Source of the DNA: Rhodobacter sp.
Lineage (GTDB): Bacteria; Pseudomonadota; Alphaproteobacteria; Rhodobacterales; Rhodobacteraceae
NCBI GenBank assembly: GCA_020250175.1
Contig: JADCEN010000033.1
Coordinates: 62,001-126,000, forward strand
Direction: 5' to 3'
DNA length: 64,000 nucleotides
Shown piece after piece: positions 1 through 10,512 of this stretch; the stretch's first letter is position 1, and each line of letters begins with the position of its first letter. The notes under the pieces were generated by a model. The model did not search any database. It saw only the letters and a program-made list of their open reading frames with translations, and was not told the DNA's origin. A program made the translations under genes and the position numbers.

Positions 1-462
1 GAAGGCAAACGCGTCGCGGTCGACCGGCAGTGCAGGACCATCAATGCCGGCATTTATGACGAGCTGTCACTGGGTCCGGCAACTGATCTTGGTGATGGGC
101 GTGTTCAGCAAGTTCTGGAGGACACAGAGAAGTCTCACGTCCTACTGGCGGATTGCAATACACGCGAAGTCACCATCCTGCGGGGAGCAGAGGCCGAGTT
201 CATAGAAACGTCCTGTGGCAGGTTTTACTCTTACGGCCCTGTCACAGGTGATGACGCACCAATGTCTTTGTCTGTCGGGGCGGACCTGCACGAACTTGTC
301 GACCTTGCCGCCTCGAAGGGCATAACCGAGGTCGATCCGAACGACTACTTCTTCCGGTTTAGCGCGCGTGAGGGCAGGGTGGCCGTTGACCGGAAAGATC
401 GCTTCGATCTTCTGTGCGGGTGCAAGCGCCTTTACCCAGACAGCCCCGGCGCACAGAAATAG
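1..462 (+). CDS. Unknown protein inside the nuo operon (5' partial)
   Basis: The frame is open from the first base of the window to a TAG at 460-462, giving at least 153 residues, so the start lies upstream. An internal ATG at 262 would give only 66 residues; the open frame before it argues for the longer product. I recognise no family. The protein is acidic and soluble, without membrane segments. Its visible start ([10 protein letters not shown]) and its late part ([10 protein letters not shown], about residues 124-133) resemble each other, hinting at an internal duplication or two related modules. It lies 85 bp upstream of nuoK, where nuoJ would be expected to be the preceding core gene. 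Paracoccus and Rhodobacter nuo clusters are known to carry unidentified reading frames among the core genes, so this may be one of them. Coding status is likely; function is unknown. Confidence 0.6.
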   Translation, partial: EGKRVAVDRQCRTINAGIYDELSLGPATDLGDGRVQQVLEDTEKSHVLLADCNTREVTILRGAEAEFIETSCGRFYSYGPVTGDDAPMSLSVGADLHELVDLAASKGITEVDPNDYFFRFSAREGRVAVDRKDRFDLLCGCKRLYPDSPGAQK

Positions 463-547
463 ATGTCCCGGCCTGCGCCGGGCTAACGAATACTTCCGGC
501 CAGGCCGGACCATGACAAAGGGCGAAAGCCCCGCAAGGAACCAAAAG

Positions 548-859
548 ATGCAAACAGTCGGCCTTGAACATTACCTGACCGTAGCGGGGGCGCTGTTTGT
601 CATCGGGATTTTCGGCATTTTCCTGAACCGGAAGAATGTCATCGTGATCCTGATGTCGATCGAGCTGATGCTGCTGGCGGTCAACATCAACTTTGTCGCC
701 TTCTCGTCCTTCCTGGGCGATCTGGTGGGGCAGGTCTTCACCATGTTCGTGCTGACGGTCGCCGCCGCTGAGGCGGCCATCGGCCTTGCCATTCTGGTCT
801 GCTTCTTCCGCAACCGGGGCACCATTGACGTCGAAGACGTCAACGTGATGAAGGGCTGA
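548..859 (+). CDS. nuoK: NADH-quinone oxidoreductase subunit K
   Basis: Small membrane subunit of respiratory complex I, part of the proton-translocating arm. The 103-residue product matches the usual length of about 100. Three hydrophobic helices are visible, with conserved membrane glutamates at E39 (MSIELML) and E75 (AAAEAAIG), which are the proton-path acids of NuoK/Nqo11. I chose the ATG at 548 because AAGGAA sits 7 bases upstream (535-540) and the protein then starts in the family-typical way ([10 protein letters not shown]). A longer in-frame extension back to 368 would only add sequence unlike the family. The next gene, nuoL, starts 3 bases after the stop, so the two are co-transcribed and probably translationally coupled. 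Confidence 0.97.
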   Translation: MQTVGLEHYLTVAGALFVIGIFGIFLNRKNVIVILMSIELMLLAVNINFVAFSSFLGDLVGQVFTMFVLTVAAAEAAIGLAILVCFFRNRGTIDVEDVNVMKG

Positions 860-862
860 GGC

Positions 863-3028
863 ATGACCACGATCATCCTTTTCGCGCCGCTGATCGGCGC
901 GCTGATCTGCGGGTTTGGCTGGCGCCTGATTGGCGAACAGGCGGGGCAGGTCATCACCACGGGCCTTGTGTTTCTGGCGGCATTCCTCAGCTGGGTCATC
1001 TTCCTGACCTTTGACGGCGAAACCCAGCAGGTCGTGCTGATGCGCTGGATCGACTCGGGGTCGCTGGGGGCCGAATGGGCAATCCGGCTGGACCGGCTGA
1101 CGGCGATCATGCTGGTGGTGGTCAACACCGTCTCGGCGCTGGTGCACCTTTACAGCTTTGGCTACATGGCGCATGACGACAACTGGAAGAGGGGCGAGCA
1201 TTACAAGGCGCGCTTTTTTGCCTACCTGTCGTTCTTCACCTTTGCCATGCTGATGCTGGTGACGGCGGATAACCTGGTGCAGATGTTCTTCGGCTGGGAA
1301 GGGGTGGGCGTTGCCTCCTACCTGCTGATCGGCTTCTACTACCGCAAGCCCAGCGCCAATGCCGCCGCGATGAAGGCCTTCATCGTCAACCGGGTGGGTG
1401 ATTTCGGCTTTGCCCTTGGCATTTTCGCGCTGTTCTTCCTGGTGGATTCGGTGCGCTTTGACGATGTGTTTGCCGCCGGTCCGGTGCTGGCAGAGACCAG
1501 CATTCGCTTTTTGTGGGCCGACTGGAATGCGGCCAATCTGATTGGGGTCTTGCTGTTCATCGGGGCGATGGGCAAGTCGGCGCAATTGTTCCTGCACACC
1601 TGGCTTCCGGATGCGATGGAAGGCCCGACGCCGGTTTCGGCGCTGATCCATGCCGCCACCATGGTGACAGCGGGCGTGTTCCTGGTCTGCCGCATGTCGC
1701 CGGTGCTGGAATATGCACCCGATGCCAAGACGATGATCGTCGTCGTGGGTGCCACCACGGCCTTCTTTGCGGCGACTGTTGGGCTGGTGCAGAACGACAT
1801 CAAGCGGGTGATCGCCTATTCGACCTGTTCGCAGCTGGGCTACATGTTCGTGGCCGCCGGGGTGGGCGTTTATTCCGTGGCGATGTTCCACCTGTTCACC
1901 CATGCCTTCTTCAAGGCGATGCTGTTTCTTGGCGCGGGGTCGGTGATCCATGCGATGCACCATGAGCAGGACATGCGCAACTACGGGGGCCTGCGCAAGA
2001 AGGTCCCGCTGACCTTCTGGGCCATGATGATCGGCACGCTGGCCATCACCGGGGTTGGCATTCCGTTGACCCATATCGGCTTTGCCGGGTTCCTGTCGAA
2101 GGATGCCGTGATCGAAAGCGCCTTCGTGGGCAGTCAATATGCCTTCTGGATGCTGGTGATCGCGGCCTTCATGACATCCTTCTATTCCTGGCGGCTGATG
2201 TTCATGACCTTTTTCGGCACGCCGCGCGGCGATCATCATGCCCATGACCACGCGCATGAAAGCCCAAAGGTGATGCTGATCCCGCTGGGCATTCTGGCGC
2301 TTGGCGCGGTGTTCTCGGGCATGCTGTGGTACAAGGTGTTCTTCGGCGACGAGGCGAAGCTGCGCAGCTGGTTCGGCATGCCTGCCGGCATCGAACATGC
2401 CCAAGCCGGGCATGGCAGCGCGGGCGAAGCTGCCGCCGGTGGCCATGGGGCGACGGCGACGACCGAAGATCATGCGGCGACGGCGACACCCATGGTCGAG
2501 GCGGCGGCCGAAGATCATGCGGCAACAGCGCCGGCCGATGCCGTTCCCGCCGCCGGGCAGGCCGTTCCCGCGCCGGTTCAGGGGGCGCTTTTCTTCGGCC
2601 CGGACAACCAGATGATCCACAAGGCGCATGGCGTGCCCGACTGGGTCAAGGTCAGCCCTTTTGCCGCGATGATCCTGGGGCTGGCGCTGGCGTTCCAGTT
2701 CTACATCCGCCGCCCCGATCTGCCGGGCCGGCTGGCGGCGAACCAGCGCCCGCTGTATCTGTTCCTGCTGAACAAATGGTACTTCGACGAGGTTTATGAG
2801 TTCCTGTTCGTGCGGCCCGCGAAATGGCTGGGCGGGTTCCTGTGGAAGCGGGGCGATGGCGCGGTGATCGACGGGTCGATCAATGGCCTGGCCCTGCGAC
2901 TGGTGCCCTTCTTCACGCGTCTGGCCGGGCGGGCGCAGACCGGCTATGTCTTCAGCTATGCCTTCGCCATGGTCCTTGGCATTGCGGTCCTTGTTACCTG
3001 GATGACGCTTTTCGGCGGCGCAGAGTAA
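863..3028 (+). CDS. nuoL: NADH-quinone oxidoreductase subunit L
   Basis: Large antiporter-like subunit of complex I that carries the long lateral helix. The product is 721 residues, longer than the roughly 610-650 of many NuoL proteins. The key charged residues of antiporter-like subunits are visible: E146 in [13 protein letters not shown] and K238 in [17 protein letters not shown] histidine-rich cytoplasmic/loop stretch ([11 protein letters not shown]) precedes a low-complexity insert at about residues 506-575 that is rich in Ala, His and Gly and contains two copies of EDHAAT. This insert accounts for most of the extra length. It sits before the final hydrophobic segments, in the region linking the antiporter core to the lateral helix. 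Starts 3 bases after nuoK. Confidence 0.98.
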   Translation: MTTIILFAPLIGALICGFGWRLIGEQAGQVITTGLVFLAAFLSWVIFLTFDGETQQVVLMRWIDSGSLGAEWAIRLDRLTAIMLVVVNTVSALVHLYSFGYMAHDDNWKRGEHYKARFFAYLSFFTFAMLMLVTADNLVQMFFGWEGVGVASYLLIGFYYRKPSANAAAMKAFIVNRVGDFGFALGIFALFFLVDSVRFDDVFAAGPVLAETSIRFLWADWNAANLIGVLLFIGAMGKSAQLFLHTWLPDAMEGPTPVSALIHAATMVTAGVFLVCRMSPVLEYAPDAKTMIVVVGATTAFFAATVGLVQNDIKRVIAYSTCSQLGYMFVAAGVGVYSVAMFHLFTHAFFKAMLFLGAGSVIHAMHHEQDMRNYGGLRKKVPLTFWAMMIGTLAITGVGIPLTHIGFAGFLSKDAVIESAFVGSQYAFWMLVIAAFMTSFYSWRLMFMTFFGTPRGDHHAHDHAHESPKVMLIPLGILALGAVFSGMLWYKVFFGDEAKLRSWFGMPAGIEHAQAGHGSAGEAAAGGHGATATTEDHAATATPMVEAAAEDHAATAPADAVPAAGQAVPAPVQGALFFGPDNQMIHKAHGVPDWVKVSPFAAMILGLALAFQFYIRRPDLPGRLAANQRPLYLFLLNKWYFDEVYEFLFVRPAKWLGGFLWKRGDGAVIDGSINGLALRLVPFFTRLAGRAQTGYVFSYAFAMVLGIAVLVTWMTLFGGAE

Positions 3029-3043
3029 GGGGCGAAAGGCACC

Positions 3044-4582
3044 ATGGAAAACCTTCTGTCGATCATCACCTTCCTTCCGCTTGTGGCGGCTGCGATCCTG
3101 GCGCTGTTCCTGCGCGGCGATGACGGGGCCGCGCGGCGCAATGCCAAATGGCTGGCGCTGCTGGCCACATCTGCCACATTCCTGCTCTCGCTGTTCCTGC
3201 TGACGGGGTTTGATCCTGCCGACACCGGCTTTCAGTTTGTCGAAGAGTATGACTGGATCCTGGGCCTGCAGTACAAGATGGGCGTGGACGGCATTTCGGT
3301 GCTGTTCGTGTTGCTGACCACCTTCCTGATGCCCATCACCATCGCCGCCTGCTGGGATGTCGAGACGCGCGTCAAGGAATACATGATCGCCTTTCTGGTG
3401 CTGGAAACGCTGATGCTGGGCGTGTTCTGCGCGCTGGACCTGGTGCTGTTCTACCTGTTCTTCGAGGCCGGTCTGATCCCGATGTTCCTGATCATCGGCA
3501 TCTGGGGCGGCAAGGAGCGCATCTATGCCTCGTTCAAGTTCTTCCTTTATACCTTTCTTGGGTCGGTGCTGATGCTGGTGGCGATGATCGCCATGTATCT
3601 TGACGCCGGAACGACTGACATGGTGCAGCTTCTGCAGCACAATTTCGCGTCCGAGACGCTGAACATCGCCGGGGTGCAGGTGCTGGGCGGGCTGCAGACG
3701 CTGCTGTTCGTCGCCTTCTTCGCCAGCTTTGCCGTGAAGATGCCGATGTGGCCGGTGCATACCTGGCTGCCGGATGCCCATGTGCAGGCCCCGACCGCCG
3801 GGTCTGTGGTGCTGGCCGCGATCCTGCTGAAGATGGGGGGCTACGGCTTTCTGCGGTTCAGCCTGCCCATGTTTCCCGTGGCCGCCGACATGCTGGCACC
3901 GCTGGTCTTTTGGATGAGCGCCATTGCCATCGTCTATACCAGCCTTGTCGCACTGGCGCAGAACGACATGAAAAAGCTGATCGCCTATTCGTCGGTGGCG
4001 CATATGGGCTATGTGACCTTGGGTATCTTTGCGGCGAACCAGCAGGGGGTTGATGGGGCGATTTTCCAGATGCTGTCGCATGGCTTCATCTCTGGCGCGC
4101 TGTTTCTGTGCGTCGGCGTCATCTACGACCGGATGCACACGCGCGAGATCGATGCCTACGGCGGTCTGGTCAACCGGATGCCGGCCTATGCGCTGGTGTT
4201 CATGTTCTTCACCATGGCCAATGTCGGCCTGCCCGGCACCTCGGGCTTCATCGGCGAATTCCTGACGCTGGCAGGCATCTTCCAGGTGAACACCTGGGTT
4301 GCGGTGGTGGCGACATCGGGGGTGATCCTGTCGGCGGCCTATGCGCTTTGGCTGTACCGTCGCGTGGTCTTCGGGGACCTGATCAAGGAAAGCCTGCGGT
4401 CGATCACCGACATGACGGCCCGCGAGAAGGCCATTTTCGCGCCGCTGGTTGCGATGACCCTGTTGCTTGGCATCTATCCAAGCCTAGTCACCGATATCAC
4501 CGGGCCGTCGGTGGCAAATCTTGTCGCCGGGTATCAGGCTGCGCTGCCGGTCACGACGGTTGCGCAGATCGCCTTGCAGTAA
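3044..4582 (+). CDS. nuoM: NADH-quinone oxidoreductase subunit M
   Basis: Antiporter-like proton-pumping subunit of complex I. The 512-residue length is typical. Hydrophobic helices run through the whole protein. The conserved glutamate (E141, in [11 protein letters not shown]) and lysine (K232, in [16 protein letters not shown]) of the proton channel are present, as is the second half-channel segment [19 protein letters not shown]. The ATG at 3044 lies 15 bases after the nuoL stop, behind a purine-rich stretch (GGGGCGAAAGG). It belongs to the same operon as nuoK, nuoL and nuoN, and no terminator is seen between them. Confidence 0.98.
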   Translation: MENLLSIITFLPLVAAAILALFLRGDDGAARRNAKWLALLATSATFLLSLFLLTGFDPADTGFQFVEEYDWILGLQYKMGVDGISVLFVLLTTFLMPITIAACWDVETRVKEYMIAFLVLETLMLGVFCALDLVLFYLFFEAGLIPMFLIIGIWGGKERIYASFKFFLYTFLGSVLMLVAMIAMYLDAGTTDMVQLLQHNFASETLNIAGVQVLGGLQTLLFVAFFASFAVKMPMWPVHTWLPDAHVQAPTAGSVVLAAILLKMGGYGFLRFSLPMFPVAADMLAPLVFWMSAIAIVYTSLVALAQNDMKKLIAYSSVAHMGYVTLGIFAANQQGVDGAIFQMLSHGFISGALFLCVGVIYDRMHTREIDAYGGLVNRMPAYALVFMFFTMANVGLPGTSGFIGEFLTLAGIFQVNTWVAVVATSGVILSAAYALWLYRRVVFGDLIKESLRSITDMTAREKAIFAPLVAMTLLLGIYPSLVTDITGPSVANLVAGYQAALPVTTVAQIALQ

Positions 4583-4592
4583 GGGACGCGCC

Positions 4593-6026
4593 ATGACTTC
4601 CGATTTCCAGACCGTCCTGCCCGAGGTGATCATCGCCGTCTATGCCATGGCGGCCCTGCTCTATGGCGTCTACACCGGCAAGGACAGGACGGCATCCCTG
4701 CTGCTGTGGACCACATGCGGCCTGTTCGGCCTGATGGCGCTGTGGATCGGGGCGGGGGGCGATGGCGCGCGGTCCGCCTTTGGCGGCATGTTCATTGACG
4801 ATCCCTTCGCACGCTTTGCCAAGGTCACGATCCTGCTGTCGGCGGCAGCCGTATTGGCGATGAGCCGCGATTACATGCAGCGCCGCGATCTGCTGCGCTT
4901 TGAATACCCCGTGCTGGTGGCGCTGGCGACCGTGGGCATGATGCTGATGATCTCGGCCGGTGATCTGATGACGCTCTACATGGGGCTGGAGCTGCAATCG
5001 CTGGCGCTTTACGTCATTGCCTCGCTGCGCCGTGACAGCGTGAAATCCACCGAAGCCGGGCTGAAGTATTTCATGCTGGGGGCGCTGTCTTCGGGCCTGC
5101 TGCTGTATGGGGCGTCGCTGGTTTACGGCTTTGCGGGCACGACGCTGTTCTCGGGCATCCTTTCGACCCTGTCCGGGGAGATACCCCTTGGGCTGCTGTT
5201 CGGGCTGGTCTTCGTGCTGTCCGGGCTGGCGTTCAAGATCTCTGCCGCACCCTTCCATATGTGGACCCCGGATGTCTACGAAGGTGCCCCCACGCCGGTT
5301 ACCGCCTTTCTGGCGACCGCGCCGAAAGTGGCGGCGATGGCCCTGTTCGGGCGGGTGGTGCATGACGCCTTCGGCGCGATCCCGGGCGACTGGGGGCAGG
5401 TTGTGGCGGCCCTTGCGGTTGCCTCGATGTTCCTTGGTGCCGTGGCCGCGATCGGGCAGCGCGACATCAAGCGGCTGATGGCCTATTCCTCGATCTCGCA
5501 CATGGGCTTTGCGCTGATGGGTCTGGCCTCGGGCACGGCCGGGGGCGTGCAGGCGATGCTGATCTACATGGCGATTTATGTCACCATGAACATCGGCACC
5601 TTCGCCTTCATCCTGTCGATGGAAAAGGATGGCCGTCCCGTCACCTCAATCGACAGTCTGAACATGTATTCCCGGCGCGAGCCGTTGCGGGCGCTGGCGA
5701 TGCTGGTGCTGATGTTCAGCCTGGCCGGTGTGCCGCCGACCGTCGGGTTCTTCGGAAAATTCTATGTGCTGAAGGCGGCGGTCGATGGCGGCATGGCTTG
5801 GCTTGCGATTCTGGGCGTGATTGCATCGGTGATCGGCGCATTCTATTATCTGCGGATCGTGTTCTACATGTATTTCGGCAAGGAGGGTGACAGGCTCGAC
5901 GGGCCGATGCCCGCGGCGCAATGGGTCTTTCTTGTCGGGTCCGCTGCCGTGATGCTGATCGGGATCGTCAATCTCTTCGGGATCGAGGCACCCGCAGCCG
6001 TTGCGGCCCAGACGCTTGTCCGCTGA
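4593..6026 (+). CDS. nuoN: NADH-quinone oxidoreductase subunit N
   Basis: Third antiporter-like subunit of complex I, at the junction with the small membrane subunits. I used the ATG at 4593, 10 bases after the nuoM stop and preceded by AAGGGA, giving 477 residues, normal for NuoN. An upstream in-frame start at 4521 would overlap nuoM by 62 bases and adds an arginine-rich, non-family leader. The conserved E133 ([11 protein letters not shown]) and K215 ([18 protein letters not shown]) are visible. The 3' end overlaps the proposed start of birA, so the complex I operon appears to continue into non-respiratory genes. Confidence 0.97.
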   Translation: MTSDFQTVLPEVIIAVYAMAALLYGVYTGKDRTASLLLWTTCGLFGLMALWIGAGGDGARSAFGGMFIDDPFARFAKVTILLSAAAVLAMSRDYMQRRDLLRFEYPVLVALATVGMMLMISAGDLMTLYMGLELQSLALYVIASLRRDSVKSTEAGLKYFMLGALSSGLLLYGASLVYGFAGTTLFSGILSTLSGEIPLGLLFGLVFVLSGLAFKISAAPFHMWTPDVYEGAPTPVTAFLATAPKVAAMALFGRVVHDAFGAIPGDWGQVVAALAVASMFLGAVAAIGQRDIKRLMAYSSISHMGFALMGLASGTAGGVQAMLIYMAIYVTMNIGTFAFILSMEKDGRPVTSIDSLNMYSRREPLRALAMLVLMFSLAGVPPTVGFFGKFYVLKAAVDGGMAWLAILGVIASVIGAFYYLRIVFYMYFGKEGDRLDGPMPAAQWVFLVGSAAVMLIGIVNLFGIEAPAAVAAQTLVR

Positions 6027-6771
6027 CCGCTGGCCCGAAGGCGTCCGGCGCATGGCGCTTGCAAGCGTTGACAGCACCAATGCCGAAGCCGCCCGGCGGG
6101 CAGCCGGGGGGACGTCACCCCTGTGGATTCTGGCCGAAGAGCAGACCGGGGGCCGGGGCCGCCGGGGCCGGCCCTGGTCCAGCCCGCGCGGCAATTTCCA
6201 TGCTACCCTGCTGCTGCATCCCGCCGGGCCGCCCGATGTGGTGGCATTGCGGTCCTTTGTGGCGGCACTGGCGCTGCGCGATGCCTGCGTTGCGCTGACC
6301 GGTCTGGCGCAGGCCTTCATGCTGAAATGGCCGAATGACGTTCTGCTGAACGGCGGAAAGCTGGCGGGGATTCTGCTGGAAGGGGCCGGACAGGGCAGCG
6401 GCCTGTCCCATCTGGCCATCGGCATCGGCGTGAACCTGATCGCGGCCCCCGATCCAAGTACGGTGGAACCCGGCGCGCTGCGCCCGGTAAGCCTTTTGGC
6501 GGAAACCGGCATCCGGGTTTCGCCGAACCGCTTTCTTGCAGCGTTGGCCCCGGCCTATGCGCAGCGGGAAAGCACCTTCTGCGACCAGGGGTTCGCCCCG
6601 CTGCGGCAGGACTGGCTGGCCCATGCCGCCCGCCTTGGCCAGCCGATCACGGCCCGCACCGGCCTGACGGCCCGGGAAGGGATTTTCGAGACAATCGATG
6701 CGACCGGCGCGCTGGTGCTGCGCACGCCCGGCGCGCGGCTGGCCATCCCTGCCGCCGAAGTCTTCTTCTGA
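6016..6771 (+). CDS. birA: Biotin--[acetyl-CoA-carboxylase] ligase, catalytic domain only
   Basis: Attaches biotin to carrier domains such as the acetyl-CoA carboxylase BCCP via biotinyl-AMP. The catalytic fingerprint is visible: [12 protein letters not shown] near the start, the GRGRRGR adenylate loop at about residues 45-52, and K104 in [17 protein letters not shown]. There is no N-terminal winged-helix domain, so this is a group I enzyme that cannot act as a DNA-binding repressor. The start is uncertain. I chose TTG at 6016, which gives [15 protein letters not shown] and overlaps nuoN by 11 bases; TTG 6001 and ATG 6052 are alternatives. ATG 6052 would begin immediately before the conserved VDSTN segment and seems too short. 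The location directly after nuoN is typical for this family of bacteria. Confidence 0.9.
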   Translation: MSADRWPEGVRRMALASVDSTNAEAARRAAGGTSPLWILAEEQTGGRGRRGRPWSSPRGNFHATLLLHPAGPPDVVALRSFVAALALRDACVALTGLAQAFMLKWPNDVLLNGGKLAGILLEGAGQGSGLSHLAIGIGVNLIAAPDPSTVEPGALRPVSLLAETGIRVSPNRFLAALAPAYAQRESTFCDQGFAPLRQDWLAHAARLGQPITARTGLTAREGIFETIDATGALVLRTPGARLAIPAAEVFF

Positions 6772-6802
6772 ACCGCGATTCGAACCGAAAGGGTGCCCGG
6801 CC

Positions 6803-7582
6803 ATGCTTCTTGCCATCGATTGCGGCAATACCAACACGGTGTTTTCGATCTGGGACGGAACCCGCTTTCTGGCCACTTGGCGCATCGCGACCGATCACAA
6901 GCGCACGGCGGATGAATATTTCGTCTGGCTGTCGTCGCTGATGATGCTGACGAAAACCGAAGCGACCGTATCAGAGGCGGTCATCTCGTCGACCGTGCCG
7001 CGGGTGGTCTTCAACCTGCGCGTCCTGTGCAACCGCTACTTTGACTGCCGCCCGCTGGTGGTGGGCAAGCCCGAGTGCCGTCTGCCGGTGCCGCCGCGCG
7101 TGGATCGGGGCACCACAGTGGGCCCCGACAGGCTGGTGAACAGCCTGGCGGGGTTTGACCGGCACGGCGGCAACCTGATCATCGTGGATTTCGGAACCGC
7201 CACGACCTTTGACGTTGTGGATACGGATGGTGCGTATATCGGGGGGGTGATCGCGCCGGGCGTCAACCTGTCACTGGAGGCTTTGGCCATGGCCGCCGCC
7301 GCATTGCCCCATATCGATGTTGCCCGCCCGGCGAAGGTGATCGGCACGAATACGGTGGCCTGTATGCAATCGGGCGTGTATTGGGGCTACATCGGCCTGG
7401 TTGAGGGGATCGTGCGACAGATCAGGCTGGAGCGGGACAGCCCGATGAAGGTCATCGCGACGGGCGGCCTGGCCACCCTGTTCGCCCAGGGATTCGATCT
7501 ATTTGATGCGGTCGAGGATGATCTGACCATGCATGGTCTTGTCCTGATCAGCCGCTACAACAAGGAACTGGAAACGGAATGA
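6803..7582 (+). CDS. coaX: Type III pantothenate kinase
   Basis: Phosphorylates pantothenate in the first step of coenzyme A synthesis. The 259-residue length is typical of CoaX. ASKHA-fold phosphate motifs are visible: DCGNTNTVFSIWDG at the N-terminus and DFGTATTFDVVD in the middle, followed by GGVIAPGVNLSLEAL. The ATG at 6803 starts directly at the ATP-binding strand (MLLAIDCGNTN); the upstream extension in this frame overlaps birA and has no family character. The stop overlaps the RNase J start by 4 bases (ATGA), which indicates translational coupling. CoaX is not feedback-inhibited by CoA in characterised members, but no regulatory element is evident here. Confidence 0.96.
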   Translation: MLLAIDCGNTNTVFSIWDGTRFLATWRIATDHKRTADEYFVWLSSLMMLTKTEATVSEAVISSTVPRVVFNLRVLCNRYFDCRPLVVGKPECRLPVPPRVDRGTTVGPDRLVNSLAGFDRHGGNLIIVDFGTATTFDVVDTDGAYIGGVIAPGVNLSLEALAMAAAALPHIDVARPAKVIGTNTVACMQSGVYWGYIGLVEGIVRQIRLERDSPMKVIATGGLATLFAQGFDLFDAVEDDLTMHGLVLISRYNKELETE

Positions 7583-9255
7583 CTGTGAACCGCCTGATCT
7601 ATCTTCCCCTTGGCGGTGCGGGGGAGATCGGGATGAACTGCTATGTCTACGGCTATGGGCCGGAGGACAGGGAACGGCTGATCGTCGTCGATCTGGGCGT
7701 GACCTTCCCGGATATGGACTCGACGCCGGGGGTTGATCTGATCATGGCCGATATCAGCTGGCTGGAGCAGCGCCGCGACCGGATCGAGGCGATTTTCATC
7801 ACCCATGCCCATGAAGATCACATCGGCGCACTTGGCCTGTTGTGGCCGCGCCTGAAGGTGCCGGTCTATGCGCGCCGCTTCACCGCCGTTCTTGGCAAGC
7901 TGAAGCTTGAGGAGAACGGCCTTCCGGGCCATACGATTACCGTCGTCCGCCCGCGCCCCGAAACCATCGAGGCGGGCCCGTTCCGCGTTCAATTCGTGCC
8001 CGTCGCCCATTCGATTCCGGAAAGTGCGGCACTGATCATCGATACGCCCGCCGCACGGATCGTGCATTCGGGCGATTTCAAGCTGGATGAAACGCCGCTG
8101 GTGGGCGAAGGCTGGAACCCCGATCTGTTCCGGGAAATTGCCGCCGAACGCCCGGTCAAGGCGCTGATGTGTGACAGTACCAATGTGTTTTCGCTGCATC
8201 CCGGCCGGTCGGAAAGCACGCTGCGCGAGCCGATCCGCGCGCTGATCGCAGGCGCGTCGGGCATGGTCGTGGCCACCACCTTCGCCTCGAACGTGGCGCG
8301 GCTGCGCACCTTGGCCGAAGCGGCGCAGGCGGCGGGCCGGTCGATCTGCCTGCTGGGCCGGGCCATGAAGAAGATGGTCGCGGCGGCGCAGGAAGCGGGT
8401 GTGCTGACCGATTTTCCCAACACCCTGTCCCCTGAAGAGGCGCTGGAGGTGCCACGCAACAGCCTGATGCTGATCGTCACCGGCAGCCAGGGCGAACGGC
8501 GCGCCGCGTCGGCGCAGCTTTCCCGTGGCAAGTACCTGGGGATACAGATGAAGGAAGGGGACCTCTTTCTGTTTTCGTCCAAGACCATTCCCGGCAACGA
8601 ACGCGATGTGCTGCGCATCATGAACGCCCTGTCCGAAATGGGCGTGGATGTGGTCGACGAAACGAACGGCATGTATCATGTGTCCGGCCACGCCAACCGG
8701 CCGGATCTTGAGATGGTGCATGATATCCTGAAGCCGTCCTTCCTGATTCCGATGCATGGCGAGCACCGGCACCTGCGCGCCCATGCCAGGCTGGCCGAAT
8801 CGCGCGGCATCAAGGCGGAAATCGCGACCAACGGCATGATGATCGACCTTGGCGGCAATGCGCCCGAAGTGGCCGAATACATCGAGACGGGGCGGCTTTA
8901 CCTGGACGGATCCGTCATGGTTCCGGCGCTGGGGGGCGTGGTGCGCGACCGCATCCGCATGGCGCTGAACGGCCATGTCATGGTCACGCTGTTGCTGGAT
9001 GAAGAAGACGAACCGCTGGGCGAGGCCTGGGCCGAGCTGATGGGCCTGCCCGAGATCGGCAAGACCGGGGCCGCGCTGTCGGACACCATCGAGACCGAGT
9101 TGGGCGAATTCCTGTCGCGCATCGAGGACCGGGTGCGGCGCGATGACGACAGGCTGGACGAGGCGATCCGCCGGATCGTGCGCCAGGTCAGCATGGAAGA
9201 GATCGGCAAGAAACCGGAAGTGACCGTGGTCGTCAGCCGACTTCAGGCCGAATAG
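7579..9255 (+). CDS. rnj: Ribonuclease J
   Basis: Metallo-beta-lactamase/beta-CASP ribonuclease with 5'-3' exonuclease and endonuclease activity, involved in RNA turnover and rRNA maturation. The 558-residue length fits the family. The zinc-binding motif THAHEDHIG gives H76, H78, D80 and H81. Other metal ligands are in HSIPES, VHSGDFK and the late MHGEHRHL. The beta-CASP part includes MCDSTN and the TGSQGE segment, and a C-terminal domain follows after about residue 450. The ATG overlaps the coaX stop by 4 bases, so this is the last gene of the run nuo-birA-coaX-rnj. The next 276 bases hold no gene that I can support. Confidence 0.96.
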   Translation: MTVNRLIYLPLGGAGEIGMNCYVYGYGPEDRERLIVVDLGVTFPDMDSTPGVDLIMADISWLEQRRDRIEAIFITHAHEDHIGALGLLWPRLKVPVYARRFTAVLGKLKLEENGLPGHTITVVRPRPETIEAGPFRVQFVPVAHSIPESAALIIDTPAARIVHSGDFKLDETPLVGEGWNPDLFREIAAERPVKALMCDSTNVFSLHPGRSESTLREPIRALIAGASGMVVATTFASNVARLRTLAEAAQAAGRSICLLGRAMKKMVAAAQEAGVLTDFPNTLSPEEALEVPRNSLMLIVTGSQGERRAASAQLSRGKYLGIQMKEGDLFLFSSKTIPGNERDVLRIMNALSEMGVDVVDETNGMYHVSGHANRPDLEMVHDILKPSFLIPMHGEHRHLRAHARLAESRGIKAEIATNGMMIDLGGNAPEVAEYIETGRLYLDGSVMVPALGGVVRDRIRMALNGHVMVTLLLDEEDEPLGEAWAELMGLPEIGKTGAALSDTIETELGEFLSRIEDRVRRDDDRLDEAIRRIVRQVSMEEIGKKPEVTVVVSRLQAE

Positions 9256-9531
9256 GGGCAGCGGTGACGGCGGGACGGCGGTTTTCGGCCTGTTGCTGAC
9301 CGGGGAATCGCGGGGGGCGTTTGCCGGGGCCTTCGCCGCTGCAACGTTGTTGCCCGCCGCACGGCACAAGGTCGCCACGCGCCAGGTGACCGAAGGCCGA
9401 AATGCCGGTGCAGGACAGCAAGCGGGGCAATCCGGTTCTGCAACCTTCCATGGCGGGCAGCCATCCGGGGCAAGATTGCACTGGCACCAGGCCATCGCGC
9501 AGATCATAGTCGCCGCCAGGGGGGATGACCG

Positions 9532-10512
9532 ATGCCGCGCGCCGACCATGACAGTATTCCCGAAACCGCCCTTGCCTGGCACCGGGCCGGGCGTGGCGCG
9601 GCCCTGGCCACGGTGGTCGAGACTTGGGGGTCGGCCCCGCGCCCGGTGGGCAGCCAGCTGGTGATTGCCGGGGACGGGGACATGATGGGGTCGGTCTCGG
9701 GCGGCTGCGTCGAAGGCGCGGTCGTGGCCGAGGCGATCGATGCCCTGTCCGATGGCCGCCCGCGCCTGCTGACCTATGGTGTCAGCGACGAGGCCGCCTT
9801 TGCCGTGGGACTGGCCTGCGGCGGCACCATCCGCGTCATGGTGGTGCCGGTGGGGGCGCAGCTGACCGAGGCGATGCTGGCGGGCCTCGCGGCGGCGCGC
9901 GCCGCCCGGCTGCCTGCTGCCCTGCTGACGAACCTCTCGACCTGGGCGCACCGGCTGACCGACGGCGCAGACGACCCGGCCGTTCAGGCCCGGTTCCGGT
10001 CCGACCGGTCCGGGATGGAAGAGGACAGCCTCTTCATCGCCATCCACAATCCGCCCTTGCGGATGATCGTCGTGGGGGCCGTCCACATTGCCCAGCCACT
10101 GCTGCAGATGGCGCGTACCTGCGGCTATGATCCGGTGCTGATCGATCCGCGCGATGCCTTCGGCTCTGCCGCGCGCTTTCCCGGCGAAACCATCATCGCC
10201 GATTGGCCGGACGAGGCGATGGCGGCCCTTGCCCCCGACGCGCGCACGGCAGTGGTGACGCTGACGCATGATCCAAAGCTGGACGATCCGGCGATCCGCG
10301 TGGCGCTGAACGCACCGGTCTTCTACCTGGGCTGCCTTGGCTCCACCCGCACCCATGCCAAACGGGTCGAGCGGTTGCGGGCCGAGGGATTTGGCGAAGA
10401 CCGGATCGCCCGCATCCACGCCCCGGTCGGGCTGGACATCGGTGCGAAAAGCCCTGCCGAGATTGCCGTGTCGATCCTGGCGCAGATCACCCGGGTTCTG
10501 AGGCAGGGGTGA
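9532..10512 (+). CDS. XdhC/CoxI family protein
   Basis: Members of this family load and mature the molybdenum cofactor of xanthine dehydrogenase/CO dehydrogenase-type enzymes, including terminal sulfuration. The 326-residue protein has the N-terminal XdhC_CoxI domain (about residues 10-80, with TVVETWGSAPRPVGSQ and SVSGGCVEGAVV, whose cysteine is the conserved one). The C-terminal Rossmann-like XdhC_C domain follows (about residues 180-320, starting LRMIVVGAVHIAQPLLQMA and ending in YLGCLGSTRTHAKR). No molybdenum hydroxylase structural genes (xdhA/B or coxL/M/S) are adjacent, so the client enzyme is not identified. The stop overlaps the following gene by one base (TGATG), consistent with a two-gene molybdenum cofactor unit. 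Confidence 0.9.
   Translation: MPRADHDSIPETALAWHRAGRGAALATVVETWGSAPRPVGSQLVIAGDGDMMGSVSGGCVEGAVVAEAIDALSDGRPRLLTYGVSDEAAFAVGLACGGTIRVMVVPVGAQLTEAMLAGLAAARAARLPAALLTNLSTWAHRLTDGADDPAVQARFRSDRSGMEEDSLFIAIHNPPLRMIVVGAVHIAQPLLQMARTCGYDPVLIDPRDAFGSAARFPGETIIADWPDEAMAALAPDARTAVVTLTHDPKLDDPAIRVALNAPVFYLGCLGSTRTHAKRVERLRAEGFGEDRIARIHAPVGLDIGAKSPAEIAVSILAQITRVLRQG

Noticed and set aside
359..4138. A 1259-codon open frame on the minus strand, rich in His, Gln and Arg.
   Set aside because: It lies exactly opposite nuoK, nuoL and nuoM, which have strong family evidence. The composition is that of an antisense shadow in high-GC DNA.
9256..9531. A possible small gene between RNase J and the XdhC-like gene.
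   Set aside because: Open frames on either strand end early, overlap the neighbours in the wrong frame and have no ribosome-binding site or family character.
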